Origin: Pycnopodia helianthoides
Taxonomy: Eukaryota; Echinodermata; Asteroidea; Forcipulatida; Asteriidae
Direction: 5' to 3'
Length of the DNA stretch: 64,000 nt
Assembly (NCBI GenBank): GCA_032158295.1
Contig: CM063246.1
Coordinates: forward strand, 17,333,168-17,397,167
Under the pieces are notes generated by a model. That model did not search any database. It worked only from the letters and a program-made list of their open reading frames with translations, and had not been told where the DNA came from. A program made the position numbers and the translations under genes. Below, one piece after another: positions 51,870 through 62,281 of the stretch (the first letter of the stretch is position 1; each line of letters opens with the position of its first letter).

Positions 51870-52640
51870 GGCACCATCAAATCAAGACTGAACAAATTGT
51901 TATTAAAACAAAATATTAAAACTTCTGTGAAATGGCACTTGATCTAGAATCATGTTATCCTAAAACTGAGAAGTGTTTTCTTAGGACTACAACTAGATGA
52001 CTTTAAATAGCTAGATCAAGAAAGCAGAATGATCATGGTATAATTTAAGCACTTTGATCTTAAGCCTAGATTGATGGCACTTTGATTAATGTGAAACTAT
52101 GACTCCAAGTGAGCACAATAATATAATTCATAATTTGAGGAACTCATTTTTCAGTCTATATAAATGGCATTTTTATTAATGGGAAATTTATTCTCGAAGC
52201 ATATAATTGTTAATAATTAAAAAAAACAAAAAAAAACAAACAAACCTTTAGTGTAATATGGATCAGGAAAGCAGATTATTTATACTATAATTTGAGACTG
52301 AATATAAAGCCTACTTTAATGACCCTTTTTTTTTTTAAACTATGAATTCAGGAAAGTAGAATAATGTCACTCATAATTTGGAGCCTACATTTATGGCATT
52401 TTGTCAACAGCAAAACTACATGACTTTAATGTCAACTAGACCAAGAAAGCCAAATCGTTTATTCTTGACTTGAGAAATGAAATTTAACGCCTTAATTTCT
52501 GGCAATTTTATCAAAAGCAAAACTATGACTTAATCTTTAATACCTGAACTCTGAATCATGTCAACTTAATTCAAAAAAGGAAACTACACAGTTAAAATTA
52601 TAGCACTTTATATAATTTTGTACCATGTATAAAAGCTCCA
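51870..52640 (+). repeat. Degenerate ~100-bp repeats with atggcac/tttt core, right downstream region
   Basis: Counterpart of 26120-26760: aaatggcacttgatctagaa, gatggcactttgattaatg, aaatggcatttttattaat, tatggcattttgtcaaca, and related words at similar spacing. Both arms keep the pattern, so it predates the duplication. Confidence 0.5.
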
Positions 52641-53014
52641 GGCCTGAAAAGCCCACAAAGAGCCCCAATTAATTTAGGAAAACAAATTAAAAAACCAAAA
52701 CAAAAAACTTATTCCGTTCAAAACCTTATCATGTTTGTTATTAATAAAAAGAAGAAGAAATGTACCAAATACTTTGTTCATTATTCAGTCTTACTTTGTA
52801 TTGTTAGTGACCCTTCCTCCCCCAACACCTTGCAAAAACACAATTATGCAAAATTCGTGTCTTCTTGAAATATCGCTTTAAAAAGTAATTTAAATGCCAG
52901 ATTTTGAGCTGTTGTGCATTTTTTAAGTCACTCATTCAAAGTCAAAGTTCCAAAGCTATTGAACTGATGTTGTATTTTTAAAAGTGCAAGAAGCGACCTT
53001 TAACGAGTTATGAC

Positions 53015-53170
53015 CTAGTGGCGTGACATGACCGAGCGGTTAAGTGCACCGAACTCAAGCTCTGGTGTTTCTGATCAGCAGAGTGTGGGTTCAAAACACC
53101 TAGGCCCCCTAACCATTATAGCTTCATCCTTCAGATGGGACGTAAAGCCCGAGGTTCCGTTGTCAAAGTC
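53015..53170 (+). repeat. tRNA-headed SINE, copy 2
   Basis: A box tgaccgagcggttaagtgc and a B box variant gggttcaaaac, then gatgggacgtaaagcc. It sits just outside the right arm of the duplication. Confidence 0.65.
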
Positions 53171-53559
53171 AATCCGTTTCTTCCCTGAACTAATTCATTA
53201 AATCTTCCTCTTTTTTGATCTGACATAGGGCCTATTTTAAATTCTGCACCCCGGCGGTTTGCAAATAGTTCACATATTTTTCGCGAAATTCCGCAATTTC
53301 CTTTCTATGTCACAAGATTCGAGTGGGCAAGAAACGCCCGTTTAACCCAATTTCAGTTATGAATAGTTTACTTGCGCACCACCCATAACCATGGTCATTG
53401 TATTACGTAACCACTTTCTAGGCTGGCTTTTGTGTTCATTCATGAGACAAAGTTGGGTAAAACAGAGCTAATGTGGAGTGTGGAAATAAATTGTGAATGT
53501 TAAAGAAAAGCAATGTGAGCTTGATTGAGAGAGAGAGGACGTGCCTTGCGAGTTCGATA

Positions 53560-53706
53560 ATGGTTCGGTCAAGGATCGAACAGAAGTGTAGGTTGCCAAC
53601 CATACCCAGCAGGCGAGTGGAGGTATCGGGCCGGCCAACCAAAGTTACGGCCGAGAAGCCACGTGCAATCTCTGCGGCGACGGCAGCCGGAAACCCTTCC
53701 AATTAC
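53560..53706 (+). CDS. Possible first exon of an unidentified gene
   Basis: A GC-richer open frame from ATG 53560 (MVRSRIEQKCRLPTIPSRRV) through basic, Ala/Pro-rich residues ends at a good donor, attacc|gtaagt (53707). The frame is also open upstream to 53497. No matching downstream exon was found, and the reverse strand is open too. A chance open frame in a CpG-rich patch is the main alternative. Confidence 0.22.
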
Positions 53707-53734
53707 CGTAAGTTTATTACGTTTTTTACGAAAG

Positions 53735-54098
53735 TTAAAGGTATTATGCAGGATTGGTAGAGCTGATAAAATAGTCCCAGACAGTGTTCATGTTTTGTGT
53801 GATTTAACATATGCATGAACAAACAAACCTGTGAAAGTTTGAGCTCAATTGGTCATCGAGGTCACGAGAAAATAGTGAAAAGAGACCTTATGTGTTTTCT
53901 GTTTTTTCAAACATCGCGTTTTTATCACGCGTGATAAAAACTATTGTTTTTACTCATTTTTCAGAAACGATAGGATTTTAGGCAGAAATATTTTAAGGAA
54001 CCCTTTCTACAATTACTTACTTTAAATCATGTAAGTTATGTGTGAATCTGTGAACATTTGTGTTTTTCGATCTTACCAATAGTGTACAGGGCCTTTAA
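53735..54098 (-). mobile_element. TTAA-targeting MITE, family B, copy 2
   Basis: Flanked by TTAA; ends ttaaaggtattatgcaggat and ccaatagtgtacagggccttt. It is the inverse of the copy at 7510-7913, and the two together define both termini. Confidence 0.85.
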
Positions 54099-54344
54099 AG
54101 ATTAAAAAATAGTTTTGATAAAAGGTAAGCTCTACAGTGATTGGGATACATCCCTTAAAATGCTAAATGCTTAAAAGTGTAAAAACGTCTATACGAAAGT
54201 ATACGAAGTTATATTTGCCAAATCAAATACCGCTGTATTTAGAACCCAAGTTTTGCATAATTTGATCAATTTTACCTATAGTTAGGATAACACCCCCAAT
54301 GTTATGAAAACGTCTACGAAATTGTACAAAGTTGAATCGAAACT

Positions 54345-54690
54345 ATTTATTTACATGATGTGTTTGATTGATGTGTACGGAGCCCCTAAAGGGACATGAG
54401 AAATAAAATTGAAAGGAACAACAAAAATTGAAAGGAGAAACAAAAAATTGGGAGAGTAAAAAAATAAAAGAATTAGAGGAATAAAAAAAAACTTTCGCTG
54501 AGTAAAAATAAAATAAAAATTGAGAGATAATTTTTTTTTTGAGAGGTAAAAAAATACGGAAGCGTATCTAGGACATGGCAATTTTGTTTTTTCCCATTAC
54601 CAATTTCATTGGGCGATTTACTATCTCGCCCGGGCGGATTACTATTTCGTTCGGGCGGATTACTATTTACTATAATGTGATGGCTGAGGG
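54345..54690 (+). repeat. Purine-rich low-complexity DNA and short tandem
   Basis: 54390-54560 is degenerate gagaaacaaaaattgaaag-like sequence. 54600-54680 has three ~20-bp units of the type gggcggattactatttc. Confidence 0.6.
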
Positions 54691-54941
54691 CGATTAACAT
54701 GATTTCTGCTGTTTCTACATAAATGGCAAGCATTAGTGGTCCCCCCCCTTATGCTTGCCGAGTAATCGTTTTTTAAAGCAAAACAAGTATATGGTTAAAA
54801 GGCAAATAAAGCATATTTTCTATAAAACTTGGTAAAATTATTGTGTTAAACGCCTTTGAAATGTCCTAGATTGCAACAGAGAGCATCTTATGTTATACAA
54901 ATATCCCGGGGTCCTAAAGTGGGCCCGGACGCAAATTTATG

Positions 54942-55040
54942 TTCTGCAGCACACGCTGGCTACGGAGTCAACAGTTAAGGGATAGTGAAGAACAGCCTAT
55001 CCCTTAACTGTTGACTCCATAGCCGACGTGTGCTGCAGAA
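54942..55040. repeat. Large hairpin with ~43-bp arms
   Basis: Left arm ttctgcagcacacgctggct...aagggatag and right arm ctatcccttaact...gtgtgctgcagaa, loop ~11 bp. The arms are nearly perfect. Confidence 0.9.
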
Positions 55041-55795
55041 AAAAAGAATCGCGGCCCGGACGCCACGCCGTAAGGCCGCTTGCGCTTCGCTTGCTGGTTC
55101 GTCTCGTAGAATGGTCCCACACTATAATACACAGCATAGGGTGTGGCACACGGTAACATGTTACTTGGACCGCCGGGCCCCGATGGGGAGAACAAGAGAT
55201 AAAGAAAAACAAACTGTGCCATGAGGCGTTATTTATACTTATTTGCATAAAAGTCGACACAAATTTCGTCATAATACATTTTCGTAGTAGTTCTACGAGG
55301 CTTTCATGCTATGTGATTTTGCTTTGTTAACAAATAAGGCGTTATTCGAATAACCTTTTGACTTTTATTGTGTGGGATATTTTAGGGGTTTTCTGTGAGG
55401 GAAAAGTCTTTACATCTCACCACTATCCTTCGTGTGAAATAGCATTCGGAGTGAACCACTTCGGGTTCGATTTCTAAACCTTTACATGAATAAAAAATAA
55501 ATAATAAAGCAGGGGTCTTATGTAGTGCACATATCTACCAATAAGTAACTCAAGGCACTTGAACAAAGAGAAACATTTTTAAGACTGGTGTTTGAAATTG
55601 TTGAAATTATGAGACCGATTTATGTAGCATTTACGGATTTACAAAGTGATGTGGCGCATACAGCAGCCACTGCCAGAAACATCGGTCAAACCCCTTCTCT
55701 TATAGCGAGAAGTGTAACTGGGTTCTTTTACGTGCATAACACGAGTCCACGGGAACACGTCCAAACCGAATAACGAAGAAACAATGGTTAATTGC
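55040..55795. other. Non-coding intergenic DNA
   Basis: A GC-rich patch at 55050-55190, then AT-rich sequence. Open frames here have no recognisable product. Confidence 0.5.
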
Positions 55796-55797
55796 CC

Positions 55798-55941
55798 AGC
55801 TCAGGCCCGTAACCAGGGAGGGGGCGGACGCCCCCCCCCCCCAAAGGAAAAAAAAAAAAAATCCACCCCAAATCTTTCACATTCGCCCCCCCCAAAAAAC
55901 AAAAAAAAACAAAAAAAAAACACCTGGTTACGGGCCTGGCA
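55798..55941. repeat. Inverted-repeat element with homopolymer core
   Basis: Ends caggcccgtaaccaggg and cctggttacgggcctgg are inverted around C- and A-runs. It looks like a small foldback transposon; homopolymer lengths are unlikely to be reliable. Confidence 0.7.
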
Positions 55942-55964
55942 GAGAACACGAAATAATATTGAAT

Positions 55965-56205
55965 GCTCGAAATGCTTTTGAGTACAAGATCGACTGTCGA
56001 CACTGCAAAATGATTTCGAGCTCGAAAAACACTTTATTTTGAGCGCACCAAATAATTCATTCCGAGTACTCAAAATGAATCCGAGCGTACAAAATGATTT
56101 CAAGTACGCGACTAAGTCATTCGAGTGCATTGAATAACTCATTTCAAGTCCACAAAATGATTTCATGAGCATGACATGATTTCGAGAGCACAAAATGAAG
56201 AACTT
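55965..56205 (+). repeat. Degenerate ~22-bp tandem, 'gagcncacaaaatgattt'
   Basis: About ten diverged units such as gcaaaatgatttcgagctcg, gtacaaaatgatttcaagta, gtccacaaaatgatttcatg. An echo of two to three units lies at 58143-58215. Confidence 0.7.
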
Positions 56206-56734
56206 AAATTATTTCTGTGTTTATTTAAGGGCTCAAAAGGGACAGTAGATCAAAGTGGAAAATAAGATGTTAGTTATTATAGAATCGTAAGCAACATCAG
56301 GAAGAGCCATAACGTCCCCTGCAGCCAAACCTTAACGTTAGAGGAAAAATGCGTTTAAAGTTACATGTAAACTTATTTTGAAATCACTGGTTCGTAGACT
56401 GTTCAGCATGTGATTTTTGATTTTGTTTCTAATAGCAGGGAAGTAGAGATCTTAAATCAAATCAATCTATAAACAAAAATCATAACGTGTTTTATAATTT
56501 AGTAATTATTTAGTTACCGAGATTGACTCTGCATGAAAAATGTACAAACGTGATCCGTGTGCAGCACGTCATGTGAAAACATTTTGGCTGTTCTTGAAAA
56601 CAGTAGGTCAAAGTTGTTGGCACTTTGTGGTGCTGCTGTCAACAGCAGCATAAGTATTTGCCATTGCACTACTGAACCCTGTTGAACCACTTGGATGTAG
56701 TGTGTCGTAGCCAGCAGTCTAGAGTCCAACTCAA

Positions 56735-56905
56735 GTTCTGATGGCTGCCTGAGTCATCTTCATCAGAGTATAGCAAGTACATCAAAGTGTGCGGGTTCGA
56801 ATCGTGGTATTGACACTTTGCAAGATCAAAACTATACAGTATTGATGCTTCTCATCACCTAGGGGTTAAATGGATACCTGTGAGAGTAGAAATTGTTGAC
56901 TATTT
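56735..56905 (+). repeat. SINE, copy 3 (5' part diverged)
   Basis: B box gggttcgaatc, then ttctcatcacctaggggtta and ggatacctgtgagagtagaa, matching the body of the SINE at 25455. Confidence 0.65.
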
Positions 56906-59900
56906 CTTGCACAGTAGGCCCAATACGTTACATTAATAGAAAATGGGGACCCACATTTATTTCCTGAAAAACATGTTTTAAAATTATTCGAGATGTTTTG
57001 TTGGCACTTTGGGGAAAATACAATTTTGCAAACATACACTAAAATCTTCAGAACTGGGGAATATTTTTAATCAGGTACTGATGAAACTAAAATTTAACTT
57101 TCGATGGCCTTTACTAAAAACGACCTTTGTATTGATCAATGCAGGCATAATTTTTCAAAGGGTTTTGATGTAAAGTAAACATGATTGTATAGTATACCTG
57201 TAAATGGTGGTTATATTGTTAAAGAGGATGGGCCATGATGATTGAAGTTGACGTTATTTTTTAGTTTTCTGCTTTCTATAATTTGTTGCATCTTTTGTAA
57301 CATTACATTAACAAAAGAAGTGATATTTGCAGGGAGTTTTTACTCCGTTCACTAGCCCGCCGCCTAATTTATTTTATCAAAATCCCGTAAATGAGGGCAG
57401 CAAACAAACATGACGTCACTATACGTACTGAATGCCCGGATGGTCTGTACTGAGCAATGCTCAATGAGTAACAACAAACAGCCGTTTGACAGAGGGGCAC
57501 GTACAGAGACGTCACATGAATTTTTGGAGACAGCTTTCTGGCACCGACTGCTGTTGTTCCGATTTTGCCTGAAGGCGGGGGTGAAAAGAGGCTTGGAAAC
57601 TGCGTTGTAAACGAATACACATTCATTCTATAACTCTGTCACAGTGTTTTCTTGGTAGATATAGGTGTATTTAGGGATGTTAAAAAATTTTTTTCAAGCG
57701 TGACCTCTAGCGTGGCCCAACCTCTTTAATGCCTTAGTGCCAATTCATTGTGGTGAAACCATCAGCGCACTGGTTAAAAGTACATGTGTCTAGACTCCGA
57801 AGTTTTCAGGAGTGTATACATTGTATCATACAATAAATCATTGCAAGCAGTCATGCAACAAGGCATGACTTTTTACTTTCAAGATACATTTTGTCAATGT
57901 AACTGTGAAGCTATCAAATCGTCACCGACTGACACGAACTGAACCACACGTAGATACCAGTCAAAAATAACAATCGGAGAAAACGGCGTTAAAATGGCCT
58001 TGAACGCTTTTTAAAATCCTGCTGTCCTTAAAAATGTCAGGGTGTTTTCAACTAGTTTGTTTTTTACAGTGGAGACTTGATGTTTTAAACTTAATAAACA
58101 TGGTGATTTTGCTTCAGTTCTTGAAATCTAACATTAATGCAGAATGATTCGAGCTCGAAAAATTCTTTGTTCGATTGCACCAAATATGTTATTCTGAGTG
58201 CTCGAAATGATTTTCGACGGTTTACTACTGTTTCTATTGTAACTTTATACTCTGTAAACTTGACTTATTAAATTTAGTCTATGGAGTCATTGGTTTTGTA
58301 CACACATAAAAACGCGCAATAATAAATGATGTCATGGCGACGTCGTCCGGCATTTTAGGCCAACAAAACAGTTTTACATTATCCCACAAGTATGTCGGTA
58401 CAGCTATAATAACTATGTCGGAACAGCTAATAACTATAAATTTAGGTGTTTGTGAACAAACAAACACAAAGCTGGTCCGTTTTGTTTTACTTTGATTATG
58501 CACTTAAGACCTTGTCTGGCTTTGAGATTGAAGACACTTCCCCCGGGACATTCCCTTATTCTGACTTTGAGTGTGCCTAAAAACCTAACCCTGATCTTTA
58601 TTCTGATACTGACCATAAAACTGGTTTCAAACCTGACCCCGAACCTGACTCTAACCTTCATTCTAACTTAACCATGTGCTACAGGACCCCAATTCGTAGC
58701 CTCACCCCACCTGGTAAAGGATTTGTGATTTTTTAAAATCTAAACTTCCTGTTTGAACCGGCAGAACGGTCAAATTTGGGCCACTTTTTGTATAAAATGT
58801 TAAATGTGCGATAAGCTACCAACCGGCACAAAAATCATGAATTTATGACATGTGGTTCAGGAGAACAAAAAAAATGTATAACTTGAACTTCCTGTTTGGA
58901 CCGGAAGGAAATCAAATGGGATTTTTTTTTTACTGAAGGAAAGAATAGTAATAAGAAGGAGATGAAGTAAAAAAAAAAAAAAAAAAAATCTTGACGAAAA
59001 CAATAGCTGTTCCCGACTTGTAAAAAACAGCTAATAATAAGAAGAGAGAAAAAAAAAAAAAAAATCCGGACGAAAAGAAAAGCTGTTCCGACTACTATGT
59101 CGGAACAGCTGATACAAATCTTGACGAAAACTACAGCTGTCCCGATTACTATTTCGGAACAGCTAATAATAGTATTACCCTGGTTCTGGTAAAGACTGAT
59201 TACCTAACATACTCTTTTTCTTTCACACACATTTATACTGCAAAACAAAATTTATTAACACAAGAAACCACTTTTAATTCAAAATTTCAATTTAAACTTT
59301 ATTTAATCTCAATCTAAAAAATAATGCCCTCAGGCAAGTTGTGTCAGTTGCATTTCAATTATTGCATAATTTACAATAATCCATCTTGTCAACTGCATAT
59401 TTTGGGGGTTTTGTGACAAATTTTTTATAGTCACACCGAGAAATAAAATCTATAGCCACCCAGAAAAAGGGAGTTCAAATGCCAGTTTATACTAACTGGA
59501 TAAGAAGTGAAGTTTGACATATAGCCTTTCGTCAAGGCCTTTTTGGCTCAGATAGCATGTGTAGCCGTGAAGCGACTGGAACTGGAGACCACACTCGTGA
59601 GAGGCAAACACAGGGAGGCCTTTCCAACTGGACATTCTAATGTTGTTCTTTATTTCTTTATTTTTAGTCCAAACCCATCATATGTGATGAGGACAGCAGT
59701 CAGCACAGGTTAACTTATTATGCGTTGTGATTGGTTAACCTTTCAGCACTTTACTTATTGCCTAAACATTAATAATTTTTGTCTGAAACCCGCAAAATCA
59801 AGTTGGAAAAGGCTTCTTGGCTTTGCCACTAACTTGCCCGGGCATGTGGTCTTCCAGTCCAGACGCTTTGCGGCAACACAGTTTTGTCTAAGCCAAGAAG

Positions 59901-60516
59901 GCGTTGACAAAAGGCTCAGTTTGACACTGCATTTTGAAAATCCATCCAGGAAATTTTCATGTCGATGTTTTACAAACATAATTTCATAGCTTCTCCATTG
60001 GCATACAAAAGACAACTATGATTGTGATTTTGATGTCTTGTTCATTTCAAACATGAGAATTATGACCTTCTCCCAAAACTTTTACAATCATTAGTTTTTA
60101 AATAATTTTTTTTTTTTACGTTGTATCACTTTGTTTATTTTATTGTGAACAGTGAATCATGTCAACCCCTTGAAAATAAATCATTCAAATATACTGCCAT
60201 GAATTTTTGTAAAATCACAAATTGTTTGTACATTTCTTGAAATGTATGTGAACAATGCCTTAAAAGTGCAATTTCAACCCCAACATGAAGCCCTCATAAA
60301 ATATCAAATGTGCACGATTTCATATTTTTTCCCCTGGAGGAGATATTTTATTCAATCTTATAACTAACACACAAAACTACATAACCAATTTATTAAACCA
60401 ACTACGTAAAGAACAGTGTATGAAAAAAAAAAAAAAAAAAAACAATGTGGCAAAAACACGGAATTTTATGAACAGCAATAAGTTTGTACACAGCAATGAA
60501 AAGGCTTCCCATAGTA
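56906..60516. other. Intergenic DNA with simple and interspersed repeats
   Basis: No coding exon is supported. Contents: the tandem echo at 58143-58215; ~58380-59170 with several ctatgtcggaacagctaata/agctgttccgac copies, partly palindromic; two aacttcctgtttg.accgg copies at ~58745 and ~58890; A-runs at 58968-58988 and 59049-59064. Open frames at 57410-57610 and 59720-60015 resemble nothing I know. Confidence 0.5.
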
Positions 60517-60909
60517 TTAAAGAAACATTACAGAATTGGCAAGAAAAAACTTGTAAAATATACTTTTTGATCACAGATTTACATAAAACTTACACGGTCT
60601 AATCATGATGATAGTAGAAAACATCCCTTGAAATAGTTCTGTCTGAAATGCCATATTTGATGAGAAATGAATAAACAAATTTTTCGATTGGAGTTTATCG
60701 CTCAGTGAGCGTTTTATTCATTTGTTGAATCTATATGATTTCATGCAAATGTGTAATCGGTTTTTAACTAATTTCTCGTGACCCAGATGGCCGATCGATC
60801 TCAAACTTCAACAGGTTTGTTAGTTTATGTATATGGTGGATTAGATAAAGTGCTTACACTGCCAGCAACTGTTTTGTTAGCAAAAACCAATTATGTAATG
60901 TTCCTTTAA
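60517..60909 (-). mobile_element. TTAA-targeting MITE, family A, copy 3
   Basis: TTAA on both sides; ends aaacattacagaattgg and its inverse. Inverted relative to the copies at 1807 and 14368. Confidence 0.85.
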
Positions 60910-61189
60910 AATGACAGTCAGTGAGTATAAAAAAAAAAAAAAAATCCAAACGGCCGACCCCTTCAAATACATTATTATTATTATTATTTATTTATTTATT
61001 TTTTTTTTTTTTTGGGGGGGGGGCCTAATGTGGCTACGCACTTTGCACCAATTACTTGTTTGTCAGAGTAGAGAGGGATTGGTTTAACCTTGCTTTGTGT
61101 TAGCCACCTTACATTTAACACGAAATACTGTTAGAGTTCTAGCTGGTAAGCTCTTACACATAGGTTTAGTCGCTTTACTGTGTAAGGGT
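60910..61189. other. Low-complexity junction
   Basis: A-run at ~60931, (tta)n near 60971, T-run and G9-10 run at 61002-61022, then unremarkable sequence up to the retrotransposon relic. Homopolymer lengths here are doubtful. Confidence 0.6.
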
Positions 61190-61822
61190 ACAGAACGATC
61201 ATCTTGGAATGCCTAGCAATTAGCTTCGAACAATACCGTTGCCCTAAGTTCTTGTAGGAAATCAACACCGATAATTACATTGTGATTCATGCTCTCTAAA
61301 ATATAGAAGGGGTGATGAAAATCAAGTGTCTCAAGTGAGATGGGTAGACTGATCTACACACTCACCTACACACTCACCCCATCCACAAAAGTTGCACCAT
61401 GTATACTGTTGCGCTGACAGTAGTTGTGCTGGCTGGTAGTGATCTTGGGTTGGTTGGTGGTAGGGCTGCTGAGCTGCTGCTTGGTAGGGCTGCTGGGATC
61501 GCTGTCGTGGATCAAACTGTCTCCTGTGTGGTTGTTCGTCTTGAAACTGCCAAGTGGGACTGGGGTTCGGAGGAGTCTGTCTAGAGCCAAGGGATTCGTA
61601 CCGATATTGACTGAACGCCACCTGAAATTTATTGGTCAGTTCATATATGTCAGACTTTGTCACGTTTGTTGTGTGGGGGCTTGAATGTGTTGTCGTTGAC
61701 TGCTGTTGCACCTCACACCACTTGGCACTGTTGTCCTGAGTACGAACAATGAGAACAATGAAAACAACCTGTTCATAATTCAGGATTTTTAGTTGTTGAT
61801 GTTTTACTTGTTTATAAAGCAA
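61190..61822 (-). pseudogene. LTR retrotransposon relic: gag tail fused to protease C-terminus
   Basis: On the reverse strand, 61822-61331 encodes 163 residues with a Gln/Pro-rich tail (e.g. QRSQQPYQAAAQQPYHQPTQ) ending CNFCGWGECVGEC, typical of a Gag C-terminus but without an intact CCHC knuckle. In another frame, overlapping the Gag end and running to ~61207, is SLPISLETLDFHHPFYILES then VIIGVDFLQELRATVLFE. This is the C-terminal half of a retropepsin-like protease (I-I-G-x-D-F-L motif). The catalytic D-S/T-G half and reverse transcriptase are missing. Most like Ty3/Gypsy; a decayed fragment, no LTRs seen. Confidence 0.7.
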
Positions 61823-62281
61823 GTGTGGAAAGGTGATCTACTAGTTTCGTGTGTTTACATCCCATTTGAGAGGGTGGAAGATCCCTACCATACATTTCTG
61901 AATCTGACTTACAAGTCAATAGTTTTCTTTACAAAAATGACAGCTCAGATAACTTTTTCACATTGTGGCAAGTAATGAAATATTTAGGTGAAAATTGTAC
62001 ATTGTATCTTTATGAAAAATAAAGACCATACAATTTTATGTAGTAATACCACAAAGTCTGGTAAATTTGAGGTTATCCAGGAAACTATTAAAAGCACCAC
62101 AATGTATAAACCAATGTGAATCAATGAATGCAACCTACAGATTGAGGCTTGCATGTAAAAGTTGATGTGCAATCTAATCTGTAGTTCTTAGAACTTCAGA
62201 TGTTTTTGATGTCAAGCAGAGACGTTTGCAACATGATTCTGTTGCACCTTTGAGAACAATGTAGAGTAAGCCATTTTTTTT
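61823..62281. other. Intergenic DNA / 3' region of ASTE1-like gene
   Basis: AT-rich. It should contain the 3' UTR of the gene on the reverse strand. No other feature was seen. Confidence 0.5.

Larger units (their letters stand above)
38737..52830 (+). repeat. Right arm of giant inverted duplication
   Basis: Counterpart of 25990-37913. It is ~2 kb longer, chiefly because intron 2 is ~3.5 kb here against ~1.1 kb in the left arm. Inner ends start at gggtagactggtac (~38735) against ggtaccagtctacc (~37902). Confidence 0.9.

Noticed and set aside
25990..52830. Assembly artefact (hairpin-adapter palindrome) as the cause of the inverted duplication
   Set aside because: The arms differ by many substitutions, private insertions, array size and intron 2 length, and are separated by unique sequence; a read-through palindrome would be almost identical.
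59720..60015. Conserved protein on either strand
   Set aside because: Both strands are open over the same stretch, and neither translation shows a recognisable motif, splice context or start.
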